A DNA stretch of 64,000 nucleotides from Sinohyriopsis cumingii (taxonomy: Eukaryota; Mollusca; Bivalvia; Unionida; Unionidae), in assembly GCA_028554795.2 (NCBI GenBank), contig CM068832.1:84797049-84861048 (forward strand), in the 5' to 3' direction. The translations under genes were made by a program, and so were the position numbers. Below the pieces are notes generated by a model. It saw only the letters and a program-made list of their open reading frames with translations. It did no database searches and was not told the DNA's origin. Every line of letters starts with the position of its first letter. The stretch's first letter is position 1. Below, one piece after another: positions 10,251 to 23,690 of the stretch.

Positions 10251-13014
10251 AGAATACATGGTACCACTTCAGTCATCAATATCTGAAATAGCTAACTTAC
10301 TACTATTATAGCTGTGGGATGAGAAACAGCACCAAAACATTCAAAGACTACCAGTTCCGTTGATCACTGAAACCCTGTGTCATGATTAAAGTTAGGACAT
10401 TAGAAGAAAAACAAACTATCCAATCTTCTATTCAGCTTTGATTACACATGTCCAAAGATGTTGCCTCTTTGTCAAGGTGGAATCTCTCATGGGTACCAGT
10501 CTGACTGAATAAGACACCATTTGAAATGCTCTTGTGAGTCTCATTTTTTCACTGATCATATATGATTTGATTCCTCACGCATTCATGAACGGCAGGCATG
10601 ATCAACGAAGTACTTGCTATATCAATTGACCCAGACTCCATGTACATGCATTTCAGATATGATTGGTCATTATCACTCATGACAGCTTGTTTTTGTTGCC
10701 AAGAATAGGTCCCCATTCGTGGGGAATGAGACATTTGTATTGACGTTCCTTTCGCTCTGATTACTTCATCTGGTCATCAGCAGGACCCAGTTTGAGCTCT
10801 GATGTAGCCATTGCGTCATGGGAGATCACAAGACTGCATTTGAGTGAAACTGTTCTCATTAATCAGGCTGTGGAATGAAAATCCATCTCTCCTTCTCCAG
10901 CTTTTTCAGAGATATTTCATCCTAAAAGATGCAGCTTAATATGGTAGGACCTATAGACATGGCATAACAGGCTACTTTCCTAGGTCTTCATAAAGACGTA
11001 GCTTCATGACTTTTGCTGGATTTGCAGGAGGGAAAAGTTTTCACTTTCGTAGCCAATCCCCAAATGTGGTTTTGGATCAGATCGATTATACTACTGTGTG
11101 TAAAGCAGCTGTGTATTTGAATCAGGTCAATTATTCTTCTATGTGCAAAGCATCTTTGTTCTGTTATATTCCTTGAGACAAAGAAGCTGTGGTTTGGGAT
11201 GAAGTCGTTCTTACCCATATCAGCCTGTGCATAAAACAGTTCTGGCACTTAGCTTGAAAAGCATTTCTATCCATGCATCATGTTTAACATACACATTATA
11301 AACCATTTAAAGCACGATATGTTCCAGCACCGCTAATGTGAGCAATATATGTGTTGTTTATATTTATCAACTGTGCTTTGATATCATGCACCCATTTTAT
11401 TACATACCTGTAGTAATTAAATCTTATATTCAGAATTTTGTTTATCAGGCATTCATTGCAAATATTCAATACACATTTTTGTATTATGCAGCCAAATTAG
11501 AAATAATTTGGTGACTTAAAACAGTCACGTGTAGATATTTTTGACAGTGACAGTGAATTGAGCTTAATCTATAAATCCCAATTTATTTTGAATTTTTGTC
11601 GTAGTGTAAAGTTACGATTATGCTTAAAGCATAAAAGATGGGATGTGTAATATACTGCAATAGTCTTATCCCTACATCATATAAAAAGCACATTCTTTCT
11701 GCTGAATTGGACCAAAACATGTACCGGGTATGTGGTTTTCTTATTGTTTTCGATTTATCACCATTCCACATGTAGTTTTGTGTATATACATCATAGATTT
11801 AAAACCTTCAGCCCCATTAATGTACATATATGGTGTTCATTGAACAGAAATGGCTCATAATGGCCCCTACCATATAAAAATGGTGTCATTTATGGAAATG
11901 AAGGGTTTCTATAGCATTACCTGCATCTTGTTTGTTTAATAAAGTCATACACAAATCATTGCCACATTCAGCCATGTTGTGGATTTAATAATTACCCGTA
12001 GAGCATTATATTGCTTCAAATTAGTTTTTAAACTGCAGCATGTTTTCTTGTCCATTAAAATAATAACTCTGTCCAGTGTTCAGGTCATGGTTATTTTAGG
12101 AACTAATCTTTTAATTTCAGGGTAGGAGAAAGTGGGCCTGGTATTTTCATCCAGCCTGGATATTTTCTCTTCTTTTGCCTCAAGATAATTTGCTCTTTTT
12201 TATATATTAGAGTAAGAATATTGTTCATTTTCACAAGTTATTTGAGAACAGGAATTTAAAAGAGCAATCCTAGGCATATCCCTTAAGACAAAAATATTAA
12301 ATGGTGAGTCCTGTGGTTAATAGGGAAATAGTAGTAAACCACATTCTAGTGTGACTCAACAATTCCTGTGATCATTATTAGCATTACATATCAAGAGTCT
12401 TCCATACTGGAATTGGAATTCCTTATGCTTGAGTAATGATTCCTCTCTAGAATTTATTTTGAACATTTCCTGTTAGTGATGTTAGCTCATGTGCCCAAGC
12501 TGATCAAATTCAATAAGACATTTCTGTCAGCCAAGGAAATTAGTAGTCCAATGCTTCTTTGGCTATGAGTACACTCTATTCGCTATGCTTTGAAAGCACT
12601 CAGTTCAGTTTAAAATCAACTGTAGAAATCTTTTATCTTTATTTTCTTATGGCAACATGTGTGGAACATGACTGCAACCAGAGTTGAAAAGTAATGGTCA
12701 TTGGTGCAAGGGCATAGTCTAGAATGAACCCTCTAGACATTTTTGCAAACAATTAAACCTCACTGTAAATTCAGAAAACTTAATTTAAACTTAGAAAAAA
12801 AATAAAGGAATGATTTTTTATTCATATCAGATTAGAATTTTATCTTGATCCTTAAGTCCTAGTTTAAGATGTGGAAATTATGTTGGTCTCTCTTTATTAG
12901 TTATATGAGTTAAAGTAATAATGGCAATACAGTGGCCAACGGTAGATTTGCCTCTGTACATTTATCATCTGTCCATTGATATTATGAATGCACTGAAAGC
13001 ATTTATATATGTTG

Positions 13015-13170
13015 AAACCTGTCTTAAGAGATCACCCATTATCCCAATCAAAAGTGGTCTCTCAGGATGGGTGGTCTTTCATTAGAGGTGATAAAAATAT
13101 ATAATACTGTTGAGTTGTACATAAAATATCAGTTCTTCCATGACAGGTGGTCTTCTGAGACTTTTGTATT
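13015..13170. repeat. Dispersed 'CCTGTCTTAAGAGA' repeat
   Basis: AACCTGTCTTAAGAGATCAC followed by alternating direct and inverted GTGGTCTCTCAGGA/GGTGGTCTTTC words. The pattern resembles a repeat that is widespread in marine invertebrates. A weaker relative with GGTGGTT-TATA-AGG words lies near 14985-15080. No ends were defined. Confidence 0.4.
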
Positions 13171-13997
13171 TCAGGAGAGATTTTATTGGGATAAATTTTA
13201 GAATGAAGACATAAAATTTGAATGTATTTAATCGATGTAACTTCAGTAATTTTTATAATTTGAATAAAATCTACATGTGCTGACATCTTGGTTATATTTC
13301 GGTATGCAGATTACAGACAGACATAGACTTGTCATCTGTTTGTATGCCATTCTCGTCCTTGAGAGGATAACAAAAATACTCCCAAACACAGTACATGCTA
13401 ATTGTCAGTTTTAATTAAACCTTTTAGGTTGCTCCATTTGATTGGATGCAAGACTCATCTTGGTCACTCCTTGTTTTGTATTGCATGAATGCTTTAAAAA
13501 CATCTTGTTTTGAATTTCATGTCTTCACTTAAATTTGGAAGACGTTATGCTGATATCTTCAAAACAGAAGAAATTGTAATTTCCTCATGAAAGGACAGTT
13601 TTATTTATAACAAGTATGGAAGTGGGAGCAGAGATGACTAAGAACCAAACCCATCACATTGAATGTCATGCAGTGGCAAAACAACTGCTGTGGTCACAGG
13701 TGTTAGTTTCTGTATGCAACAAACACAAGCTATTGAGAACACCTACTTCCCTTTGCAAAGGTAATACACAGTGACAAATTCATGTGGTTTGACATTTGCC
13801 CCCTTGCCGATTCTGTGCTAATTTTGTTTATCCCATCAGCATGTTTACTCGTGCATGTATATCAGAGTAAAATGAGACATATCCTACTTGTTCCACATAT
13901 ATGATTTAAGTGCTGTACAGATCATTTAATATCCACTTTTGTGTGAAGTTTCTCATGGTTTATGTCTCCTTGGAGTGAGTTTGGATGACAATACATC

Positions 13998-14117
13998 CAG
14001 TGCGATACACAGTGATTCATTTTTGATTGGTGGTTATTGTTTACCCTGGACTGGAACATTTGAATAAAAAAATAACCACCAATCACAATTGAATTTAACA
14101 CATTTCACTGCGTGACA
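13998..14117. mobile_element. Foldback (MITE-like) element, about 120 bp
   Basis: Imperfect terminal inverted repeats of about 45 bp share GATTGGTGGTTATT next to the centre and CACAGTGATTCATT / CGCAGTGAAATGTG further out. No coding capacity. A target duplication was not identified. Confidence 0.6.
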
Positions 14118-15311
14118 CACCATATGTTTTGCTTCAAATTCCACTCAAGTAGACAAGAAAACAAAGCAATGGAAACTTAAGATAAAAGTGGTTGTTGAAT
14201 GATCAAAAAAGCATGTCAGTCATGCACGGAGAAGAAACTTATGTTATCAGTGGCAGAAAATGCTTATGGGATAAAATAACTTGGAATCAGTGAGTGGAGG
14301 AGACAGATTTCAGACCACATCACCTTGCATTAATTTAAGGAAGGTGAGTGGCTGTTATCATTTGTTCTTCATATTTTACTGACAAAAATGTGTGCCTGCC
14401 CCCATGATAATTTTCTCAACTGAATTCTAAATTTAAAGAATGGAAAGACAAATGACAAATAATTATTCATGACCATTGAAGATGAAAGTAACTGTTATAT
14501 ACTGAGGACTTTGTTATTTATTACTAATACCATGCAAGTCCTCAGTCTCCCTGTCTTGTATATGCTGATAGTAATACTAGTACAGGAGCTTTAAAAGTCT
14601 CCAAAGAGTACTCAGCATTCTATTGACGTAGTTGGATTGTTTGCTTATATGATTCAGTGTGAGAATATTAAAATACCGTCTATGGGTCCATGCATGCATC
14701 TTTCCAAAATAACCACTCCAGACCTTCTATTGATGTCTGGAAATTAACCAGACTTGGTATATTATTTTCTTGCGTCATGACTGTATGCAGTAGTGGGTAT
14801 ACTTTTGATCCTCCCCTGATGGTCCCTGGATGGTTGTCAAAGATCAAAGTTAATTTGTAGACATTATTGTGATATTTTTTTAATACTTCTTACCAATCTT
14901 ATAATATTCAGTTCAGGGGGAAAATGCATGATATAGTGAAAGCTTTGTAAGAAAAACATCTTGTGCTAAAGTTGGCTGTAATATAAAGGTGGTTAGTATA
15001 TAGAGGTTAGTTTTATATAAAATGTATTATTTTGGGTCTTGGAAAATGTGGTTGTCAGATAAAGGGGTGGTTTAAGAATGGTGACTCATAAAGCAGATTT
15101 AAGTCCATGTAAAGAACCCTAGACTAGAAGCCGTGGGTCACAATTTAGATTTAGGGGATAGGGTTGTGGGAGATAAAATGTCATAAATAACAGAGTTTTG
15201 CCATGATGTGTCATGAAAGTAGCTCTGTTTTTTTTTTAGTGGGGGAGGAGGGTTCTTGTTCTAAGGAAGACTGTTACACTCTCCTTTAATTCAATCTTTG
15301 TTTTCACATAG

Positions 15312-18130
15312 GTCAGACAGAGAACAAACTTGGTACAGTTAGAGAGCTTGGATACATTCCAACAACACAGGCAGCAGAAGCTAAGAAACTGCTAGAGGAT
15401 AAAAGATCAGTTGTCATCAAAGGAAACCCAGGAGAAGGCAAGACAACAATAGCCCTTCATCTGATAGATAATGAAATGTATAGAGATAGGCGTGTGGTGG
15501 TTTATAGTCTGAGTGATTGGAAGACAGTGGACACAGATTGGGTAGATATTGTTGTGCTGGAGGACATACTAGGAAAATATGGCTTTGACCCTAGCTGTCT
15601 GCAAGAGTGGATGGTGTACCTATCTACCATACAGGAACATGTAGATGCAGGAAAGTTACGGGTCATAATTACCACCCGAGTTGACATATTGGCAAAGGCT
15701 GACTCCAAGTTAACATCACTAAAACTATTTTCTGATCATTTGTCACTGACACTGTCATCAGAACATCTAAGTAATTCAGAGAAGATGAGCATTTTGAATA
15801 GAGAGCTTCAGAGGCATAACAAAAACATGAAAGAAGATGAAAAAGAAAAATGCATAACTAATTTTAGTGGGTTGATTGGTTTTCCCCAGTGCTGCTTTCT
15901 ATTTGCAGCAGATAGCAAGTTATTTGAAAAAGGACCTGAGTTCTTCAAATCTCCAAAAGAATTATTTTTTGAAAATATCTGTAACTTAAAAGCTGAAAAA
16001 TTCATATCTCTGGCATTTCTCTTTTGTCATGGCAAGATATATGAGGAGTATTTATCACCTGCAACCATGCCCAAGTCCAGCAATGATTTATTTATGGAAC
16101 TGGCTTCCTGTCTCCATATTTCAAAAAAGAAGGCAGACATTAGATTACTGAGAGATGCTTATGAAAATTTTATGGGCTTGTATGTTGAGAAATCAGTTTC
16201 AGATGGAATTATTTCAGGAGTTTCAGTGAAAAACTCCTGCATCTGGTTCTCTCATGCTACAGTCTGTGAGGCTGTAGGACAAGTCTTAGCAAAACATTCT
16301 TTAGAGATGGTTGTAAAACATGGCAACCCAGAATATGTATATCAGAGGACCTACGCTGGAGAAGCCAAGGACAAAACTTCAGAGAACGTATTTTTACCTG
16401 AATCTATGTATTCACCTATGGCAAAGCGGATAGTTCATGATGTTGTAGAGGAAACCTTTGTAAAAAGTGTTGCAAAACATTCAGTTCTCCAACAGAACTT
16501 GTTTTTGATGAAGCTGAAAGATGTGTTGTGCAAAGGTGATAGGATCAGGGACTTTTTTATGACTAATTCATATTCTAAATTAAAATTCAGGGATCCTTTT
16601 ATGGCTAAATTAAGACCAATTTGTCCCAATTGTCAAGATTTGTCAGAAGGACACTGTATGACATTCTTGCAGTATGTATTACAGAGTGATAATGTTACAG
16701 TCAAATTAGTGTACAGTCATTTCATGGAATTCTTGGAATGTACACATAATAATAACAGTTCTGACTGTTGGCAGTGTAAAGAGAAGCAGAAGCTACTGGA
16801 ATTAGCTCTTTACTACCACCATTTTCAGATTGCAGACAAACTAATTACTATGAATGCCTGCTATACACATGAAAGTCTCTGTAATGCTGCCAGACATGGT
16901 GACCTCAGCAGAGTTCAGACTATCATGGAGTATTTAAAGAGCAGTCTGGTTTTCGATCCAGAAAGTATTAAGGCAAAAAAGGCATTATGTGTAGCCTATC
17001 TATCAAGAAGCCAGGATGTAATAGATATTTTATTACAAGAATTGATCACGCTAGATAACATGCATGTAGTAGATGCTGTACAGCATGGAGATATCATTGT
17101 TTTAATACAGGTAGTGGAACATCTGAAATATCATAATAAGTGGAATCCTCACTGGGTATATGATAGCAAATCTGGTTCTTTCTACGGGGCTGATAGGTAT
17201 TCAGGTCAAACTGCACACAATTCAGGTTCCACAGCACTGTACGTAGCCTATTGTAAGGAGAAGTTTAATATGGTAGATTATCTTCTGCAAAATGAAGCAA
17301 AAGTATCAATGGCCATGCTTGCAGCTGTGACAGAACATAGTTCAATGGAGGCTGTTGCTAGAGTGATACAACAATTAAAAGTCAGTTGTATCTGGGATCC
17401 CCATTGTGATGATGCATCTAATGCATTAGGAAGAGCTTATAGAGCACATAAGTATGATGTGTGTGATATGCTAGATCAGGAGGGGGTCTCAATGACAATG
17501 AAGAATTTTCCTCATGTGATACTGAGCTCATTGGATTATGTGAAAACAGTAGTCAAACAGTTGAAGGATACTGACATTTGGGATTCCAAGTGTAATCATG
17601 CTTCAAAAGCATTAGCAGAAGCTTATAGAGAAAAGAAGTATGATGTGTGTGATCTGTTGATTGAGGAGGGAGTGTCACTGACAATGAAGAATCTTCCATA
17701 TGTGGTTGGTGGATTTGGGATATCATTTGAAGCTGTTACGAAAGCAGTGCAACATATGAAAGACACCAACAATTGGGACCCAAAGTGTGAAGATGCATCA
17801 GAAGCATTAGAAGAAGCTTATAGAGAACAAAAGTATGACGTGTGTGATCTGCTGATTCAGGAGGGAGTCTCACTGACAATGAAGAATCTTCTACATGTGA
17901 CTTGGAGATGGGAGAGATCATTAGAAGCTGTTAAGAAAGCAGTGCAACATTTGAAAGACACCAACAATTGGGACCCAAAATCTGAAGCTGCACCTATTGC
18001 ATTAGCAGAAGCTTATAGACAGCAAAAGTATGATGTGTGTGATCTGCTGATTCAGGAGGGAGTCTTACCTAATAATGAAGAATCTTCCTCTTCTAGTGTA
18101 GGAATTTCAGGTATCACTGGAAGCAGTTAA
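15312..18130 (+). CDS. STAND-NTPase gene, main exon (P-loop NTPase and ~65-aa C-terminal repeats)
   Basis: The acceptor TTTTCACATAG ends at 15311 and the frame is open for 938 codons to TAA at 18128-18130. The N-terminal part has a Walker A motif GNPGEGKT (15422-15445), a Walker-B-like stretch VDIVVLED (near 15545-15568) and a sensor-like RVIITTR (near 15660). This order fits signal-transducing STAND ATPases (nSTAND3-like). A Cys-rich patch follows (CPNCQDLSEGHC, then CTHNNNSSDCWQC), then helical repeats. The last 300 residues hold four clear tandem repeats of about 65 residues containing AYREKKYDVCDLL, EEGVSLTMKN and NWDPKC, reminiscent of degenerate ankyrin repeats. The likely role is an NTP-dependent sensor or scaffold, possibly in innate immunity; this is inference. 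The first ATG inside the exon (15476) lies after Walker A, so it cannot be the true start. The C-terminus ends in a frame-shifted repeat (see findings). Confidence 0.85.
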
Positions 18131-19660
18131 GAAGACAGCACAATATTTGAAATACAGAGAATTATTATTGTAATTGCTGCCTGTGATTAGATGTTACATT
18201 CCCATTATTATGTGAGTTGATCCCAAGAAAAGACTGCAATGTGTAGGAGATAAATTAAGATCTGCCATTTGGCAAGACAGCAGATAGGTTATGTGCTACT
18301 CCAGTGACACCGATGATTATTTCAACAGGAAACTTTATGACCAAATTAGCATAATCCATATATCATATGATGGCATAAAAAACTTGTGAGGAATATTCAG
18401 GCAGTTGTGAACATTGTCATTATAATAGCATAATCCATATATCATATTAGGGAATTAAAAAAATTGAGGACAATTCAGGCAACTGTCAACATTGTCAGAA
18501 CATTGGACTTATCCTGTAATGCTTATGTTTACTGTTGTGTTTCTTGTCATGAACTATCTCAAGTGAGAAATACATATTGGAATGCTTCCAAGATTTTATT
18601 TCTAAGAGTGAGTCATATAAGCAAACCACAAAGCGGGTCCATAACAGCACATGCTTACATAAGTTGGAGAAAGATGTTTATATGATGTAGATCATATAAA
18701 CCATTTCAATAATACAGCATTTCCCTTGTTTTGACAAAATAAAATAGTTTTAATTTGAAGATAACATATAAAACAAGGCAAAGAAATCTAAATAATTCTG
18801 TAGAAATAGTTATTTTCAGTGATATAGATTTAACATGAAACAGTATGTCACATAATGGCAATGCTTGCGCAAGTAATGTCCAAAACATATTTAATGCGTT
18901 ACTGTATCTATGTAAAATTCTGTGTCATTATGTATATTCCATGCTCTATTACCCATTATAATCAAATCCCTGGTCACTGTTCAATATATTATGCACAGTT
19001 TTGGATCTGCACATTTTTGCTAAATGATAAGTTTGTCACACTGTCTGAAAGTCACACCTCTAGCTGGACACTGCGAGTTGTTTGGTGATTCATGTTTCCT
19101 TAATTCCCACATGGTTTGCATGTTGTGAGCTGCTTGGGCCCATCTTGTTTGTGATGTTGGGTCTGATATGTCTGTGTTGACTTCAGGAATTGTTGCTAGT
19201 GATATTCCCTGGGTTTGTTTCCATCATGTGTCTGCACTGTGTTTTCTTTATCAACAACGTCTACATCCTTTTTGGCATGCTGCTTGAAATCGACATTATT
19301 TTCAATTTGTGTATAAAGTCATACCTTACATAGTTATTTTATATGGTGAATGGAAGGGTTATAATTACAGACAGCTGCTCTGAAGAAATTGTAGCATTTA
19401 TTCATTTGTTTTATTTCAGCCAGATTAATTGCACAGTCAAGTTTGAAAAGATATTAGAGCCAGAAAAAGATGTTTTTTTATTACAAAACCTAAGAAGTTG
19501 GAGTAGCCAGGTATGTGTGTGTGCGTATTTCAAACACAAGTGCAGGTGCCAACCTCTTAGAATATTGAAATAAAACAAATTTTGGATTATAAAAGAGCTG
19601 TCATAACTGTTTTTTTTTTAAACATGGTGGATTACATAAACTGGCATATTGGTAATTCTT
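18131..19660. other. Downstream of the STAND gene; no further gene seen
   Basis: The first clear AATAAA after the stop is at about 18738. A direct duplication of about 75 bp lies at 18349-18500 (GCATAATCCATATATCATAT begins both halves). Remaining small open frames lack any recognisable motif. Confidence 0.5.
18349..18500. repeat. Two-copy direct repeat of about 75-80 bp
   Basis: Both halves run GCATAATCCATATATCATAT, then a GGAAT/GGCAT-AAAAAA stretch, then AATTCAGGCA, then AACATTGTCA. Confidence 0.85.
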
Positions 19661-19663
19661 AAA

Positions 19664-19910
19664 GGGACCTGTGTAGCAGAGTGGTCTAAAATGCATGCCA
19701 TTACTGATCAGTGCCATCTCACCTCTGTCCATGTGGGCTTGAGTCTCTGGCTTAGCCAATGTGGGTATGTGAGAAAGCTGCCAGAAGCTTCCCGCGGGTG
19801 AGTGGTTCTTACTAGGGTTTTCCCTGGTTCTTACTCCACCAAGTTATACTGGCTGTCATATATAGCCAATCTTGTGCTGAGAAACGGCATTAAACCCCAA
19901 AGCAACAAGT
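19664..19910 (+). mobile_element. tRNA-derived SINE, V-SINE-like tail
   Basis: Box A TAGCAGAGTGG (19674-19684) and box-B-like GGCTTGAGTCT (19736-19746) mark a tRNA-type RNA polymerase III head. The body ends with CGGCATTAAACCCCAAAGCA. Tails of the CGTTAAAC-CAAA-CAA kind are known in widespread molluscan V-SINEs such as RUDI; the family name is a guess. It is opposite in orientation to the SINE at 5218-5487 and unrelated to it in sequence. Confidence 0.75.
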
Positions 19911-20295
19911 AATTCTTAATATTTTACCTTTTTGTTTTGACAGTTTGTTTTTCATTGTTATTATTTCTGATTGTTTTAGTGCAATATTTTTCATTACCAG
20001 AACAGCTTTTGGTAATTATCATCTTTAACGTTCCTTGTGGAAAAAGAATTCATGGTGTACATTTGGCAGAAGGGATTTCTCAAAATAGGGAATATCATTT
20101 GGATTCTGGCCATAAAGATGCTAATTGCATTTATATTATTGACCCTTGACATTACAATGTCATTTTAATTGATGAATGTTAGTGTCCATAGGCTTCTCCT
20201 CTAATAAAGCTTAGTGTTACCAAAATTAGCATGTGCAAGCTATGTCTGCAAAGTTTAAAATTCAGTTATGTTGGTAGGATTTTGTTGCCCAGTTC

Positions 20296-20298
<3 letters not shown>

Positions 20299-20353
<55 letters not shown>
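20299..20353. repeat. (AT)n microsatellite
   Basis: Pure AT dinucleotide run of about 54 bp. Confidence 0.95.
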
Positions 20354-20354
<1 letters not shown>

Positions 20355-20724
20355 CCTTGACCGAAAATTGTTTGCAGGACATGATGTGTTAAGTTTATGA
20401 CAAGGATGCCTTTCCAATAACAGCATTGCTATCATTCAGTGCAAGGTTGATGATTAATATTTTCTTGAATTTAGTCATATATAATATTTTGGTGAACAGG
20501 TTAAAGAGAAATGTATATTTAAGTGGCACTGTTTGACTAATTGTTAGGAATTTAATACTATTTATGTGGGGGCATTTATACGATATATTGGCATATATAA
20601 CTGTGGTAAAAAGACCCTCATAAATGAATTGTTTACAGATTGCATGGTGTATATCAATTTTGTTGATTTTTTAATATTCCATATTTAATGTTGTCATATA
20701 TTAGTTGTATGATGCCATAAAGTA

Positions 20725-20895
20725 AGATTTATTATACCACTATTATAGATTACTGCATTTGCATGGGAAAATATGAGTTTTTTCAGATGGAATACTCCAT
20801 GACCTGTGAGTGCAGTATATCCATCCGACAAAACGAGTTCATATTTTCCCATACAATTGGAGTAACCTTTTTATTATATACTCATTTTTCTTATT
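20725..20895. mobile_element. Foldback (MITE-like) element, about 170 bp
   Basis: Two arms of about 60-70 bp are imperfect inverted copies: GCATGGGAAAATATGAGTTT on the left and, on the opposite strand of the right arm, GTATGGGAAAATATGAACTC. Outer parts (TTATTATACCACTATTATAG and TATATAATAAAAAGG) also pair partly. No gene inside. Confidence 0.65.
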
Positions 20896-20899
20896 CTAC

Positions 20900-22325
20900 T
20901 TAAGGCTTAATTATATAAACAAAATACACTACAAGAAACAAAGTAACTGAATGTATGCCATATTCCAAACTAAATACACAAGCGCTGATTCATCATTACA
21001 CAACAACAATATTATTAATGTACACATAACTCAGCCCAGATAAATTTGTACTTAGTCATGCCCCAGACAACCTTTGAAAGAAAATGTCATTTTGGTCTAC
21101 TTAAAATTGAAATTAGATTCATATTGTGAATGAATGAGCATTGCAACAACGTTTCCATTTGATCTGGAATGAATAGATTTTGGTATTTTTGTCAATTCTA
21201 TGAAATTTCATGATTATGGACTGGATTCATCTGTGCAAATTCTATATGAAATACATTGGATTGAAATAGTAAGGGAGAAGCGTGTTGACATCTGCAAGTG
21301 TGTTTATGTTCTGTCATTGAATATTTGAAATCATAATGTGGGGAAAATATGAAGTCTTTCAGTTGCAATTATCAATAAGACGCTCTGGAATTTAATGTTT
21401 ATTTCATCTTGAGTGCAGTAAGGAGGATGTAATTGCACTTGGAATATAGTTGAAAAATTACAGTGTGTAATCAAGCTTGAGAACCCATGACATGGCTCAT
21501 GTAATTTGGATTTGCAGAACTAAGAAAGGAAATTCAGGATGTAAAACTGTAAGTATATTTTTCGCCATTCTTATTACCAGCTAAAGAAGATGGTTTATGC
21601 CTTGTCACTTGCATGTTATTTGTAGGTACTCAGCAATTTTATGAAATCTGGCATCTCCCGCCTAAATCCGAAACATTGTATCAAAAAAGTTCATGTGGAA
21701 TGTAGCAAAGCAGCTGGTATATAGCTGTCCACGAAACATCTGCTTTAGTTCATTCAGAAACAAATGTAATCAACCAAAATGTAAACCGCCTACTATGTGA
21801 GTGTACATGATTTGTTTACAAAAAGTGCTGGCCATCTACATCTATTGTTTGTTAACAATAGAAAGTAGTTCCTTTATGAGTGTAATATGAAGTTGCGCGT
21901 GAGTTCAGTATCGTAAAATACTGAATGATTCTGACAATGCAAAGTTAATGGAGAAAAAAATGAGCATATAATAATTTCATTTGTTGTATCAAATAATTCA
22001 TGAGACAGTAAATGCATTTTAGGATGTAATAAACTAGAATTTGTGAGATTTATAATATCATAAATAGTGCTGAATTTAAGATATCGCACAATTTATCTTT
22101 TTCTATTGAACACCTTTAACTCTTCCACCATAATGTACTAGTGATGCAGTGACAGAAATAAGTCAATATTCACTGAAAATCATTTGATATAGATGATTTT
22201 AGTGCTTGTAAATGCTTAGAGTTATACCTGAAGGAATGTGACCATCACAAACTTAATTCAGCATGTGTTTTTAAAAATATCTTTATTCAAAAGAAAAAAT
22301 GTATGTCTGTATGCTGTATTATGTA
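20900..22325. other. AT-rich intergenic DNA, no feature
   Basis: Only short stop-bounded frames without motifs or codon bias are present, and no repeat was recognised. Confidence 0.4.

Positions 22326-22391
<66 letters not shown>
22326..22391. repeat. (TA)n microsatellite
   Basis: Nearly pure TA run of about 65 bp. Confidence 0.95.
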
Positions 22392-22393
<2 letters not shown>

Positions 22394-23254
22394 ATATAAG
22401 TGATACTTAATATAAGTGATACTTAATGGCAAAGATGTACTTAAATTTTCTTTGTAGGGGTTATAATCTCCATGGTTACAAGATAACCTGGTTCTGTCTC
22501 ATCCCAACTGAGAGACAAAGCTGCTGTCAAAAGAGGCCGTAATGTTTACAAATTTCTTAATGTCCACAAGCAAAAGAATGGTTCAATCAATGATTTATGA
22601 TAATAATACAATATCTGTTGAACTGTTCAGAAATTAAAATGGAGTCCCACTTTTAATGCAGCATTAACCTCATTATTATATTGACTGGTGGACTTGTACT
22701 TATCTTATTTTATATGCCGTTTACAGAATTGTAACATATTTACCTTTTGTCTGGGAGTTACTTTATATACATTTGACAGAATTTAACATATTTACCTTTT
22801 ATCAGTTCTACTTCATGTTAGTTTTATATCATGCATCTGAATTGGCTGAACTTGATGCCACTCTGGAGGCCTTTTTCAGATCTAATTTCGATCAACATTG
22901 AAATCATGACATATTTCAAAAGATCTTAGATGCAATTGATAACAAGTCAGATGCAATTCTGTTATTAATTTAATCTTGTATTTAATTAGATGAATATATT
23001 ACCACTCAGGAAGCTGTATTTAGGCACAAAAATATGTGTTTCTGGTTGTTGCTGACCCTACCCTACTCACATACCCTATTGATTTTTTTTACAATTTATA
23101 TTTCCCAGTACTTGAAGTACTTTAGTACATTATATATACTAATCATTATAATTCATATTTTGTATTAAAATGCAAATAAAAAATTAAAAACTATCTAGCT
23201 ATCCTAATGAGTAAGATGCAATCATATTAAAAATGTTGATCATGATATATATTT

Positions 23255-23690
23255 GTTTCAGTAATGAGCATAATCCATGAATTTTTATGAGGTGGCCATG
23301 CATGTTATTGGCTGAGTCTATTATCACTTGGGAAGCCATAATTCTGATCTAAGTTTGAATACATTTATAATATTGTCTTGATCTAAGTTTGAATACATTT
23401 ATAATATTGTCTTGATCTAAGTTTGAATACATTTATAATATTGTCTTGAGCTAAGTTTGAATACATTTATAATATTGTCTTGAGCTAAGTTTGAATACAT
23501 TTATAATATTGTCTTGTATTATACAAATCTTGGGATGAACATTTTTTTTGACAGTAAGTGGGATCAGTCCATGATACCAATGTGATTATCTGAGCTTGTA
23601 ACTATTTTTATGGCCATATTTTTTGTTCCATTTGGTTTGTTTTTGTCAAGATATGATTTAAATTATAAGCAGCCTGCCTTACTGTTCAGT
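23255..23690. repeat. Dispersed repeat R2, copy 1
   Basis: Shares long ordered identity with 37088-37385: AATGAGCATAATCCATG, CACTTGGGAAGCCATAATTC, ATCTTGGGATGAACAT, TTTTGACAGTAAG and GAGCTTGTAACTAT all appear in the same order in both. This copy carries an internal 34-bp amplification that is absent from the other. Confidence 0.8.
23345..23514. repeat. 34-bp tandem repeat, 5 copies, inside R2
   Basis: The unit starts GATCTAAGTTTGAATACATT. Later units have GAGCTAAG in place of GATCTAAG. Confidence 0.95.

Larger units (their letters stand above)
6152..15311 (+). other. Intron 2 of the STAND-NTPase gene
   Basis: A 9.2-kb interval from GTAAGT to TTTTCACATAG. It contains AGGTCA-type degenerate repeats (7770-8440), a DIRS-like fossil (8560-10250, perhaps further), a dispersed repeat (13015-13170), a foldback element (13998-14117) and a second GGTGGTTAGTATATAGAGG-type repeat fragment near 14985-15080. 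In 6152-7770, 10250-13010 and 14120-14980 I see only AT-rich sequence. Confidence 0.6.

Noticed and set aside
15476-15478. ATG at 15476 as the start of the STAND protein
   Set aside because: The Walker A motif lies upstream in the same open frame (15422-15445), and the exon continues to an acceptor at 15311.
19937-20149. 70-codon frame with a hydrophobic start
   Set aside because: No homology and no splice or promoter context; the length is compatible with chance.
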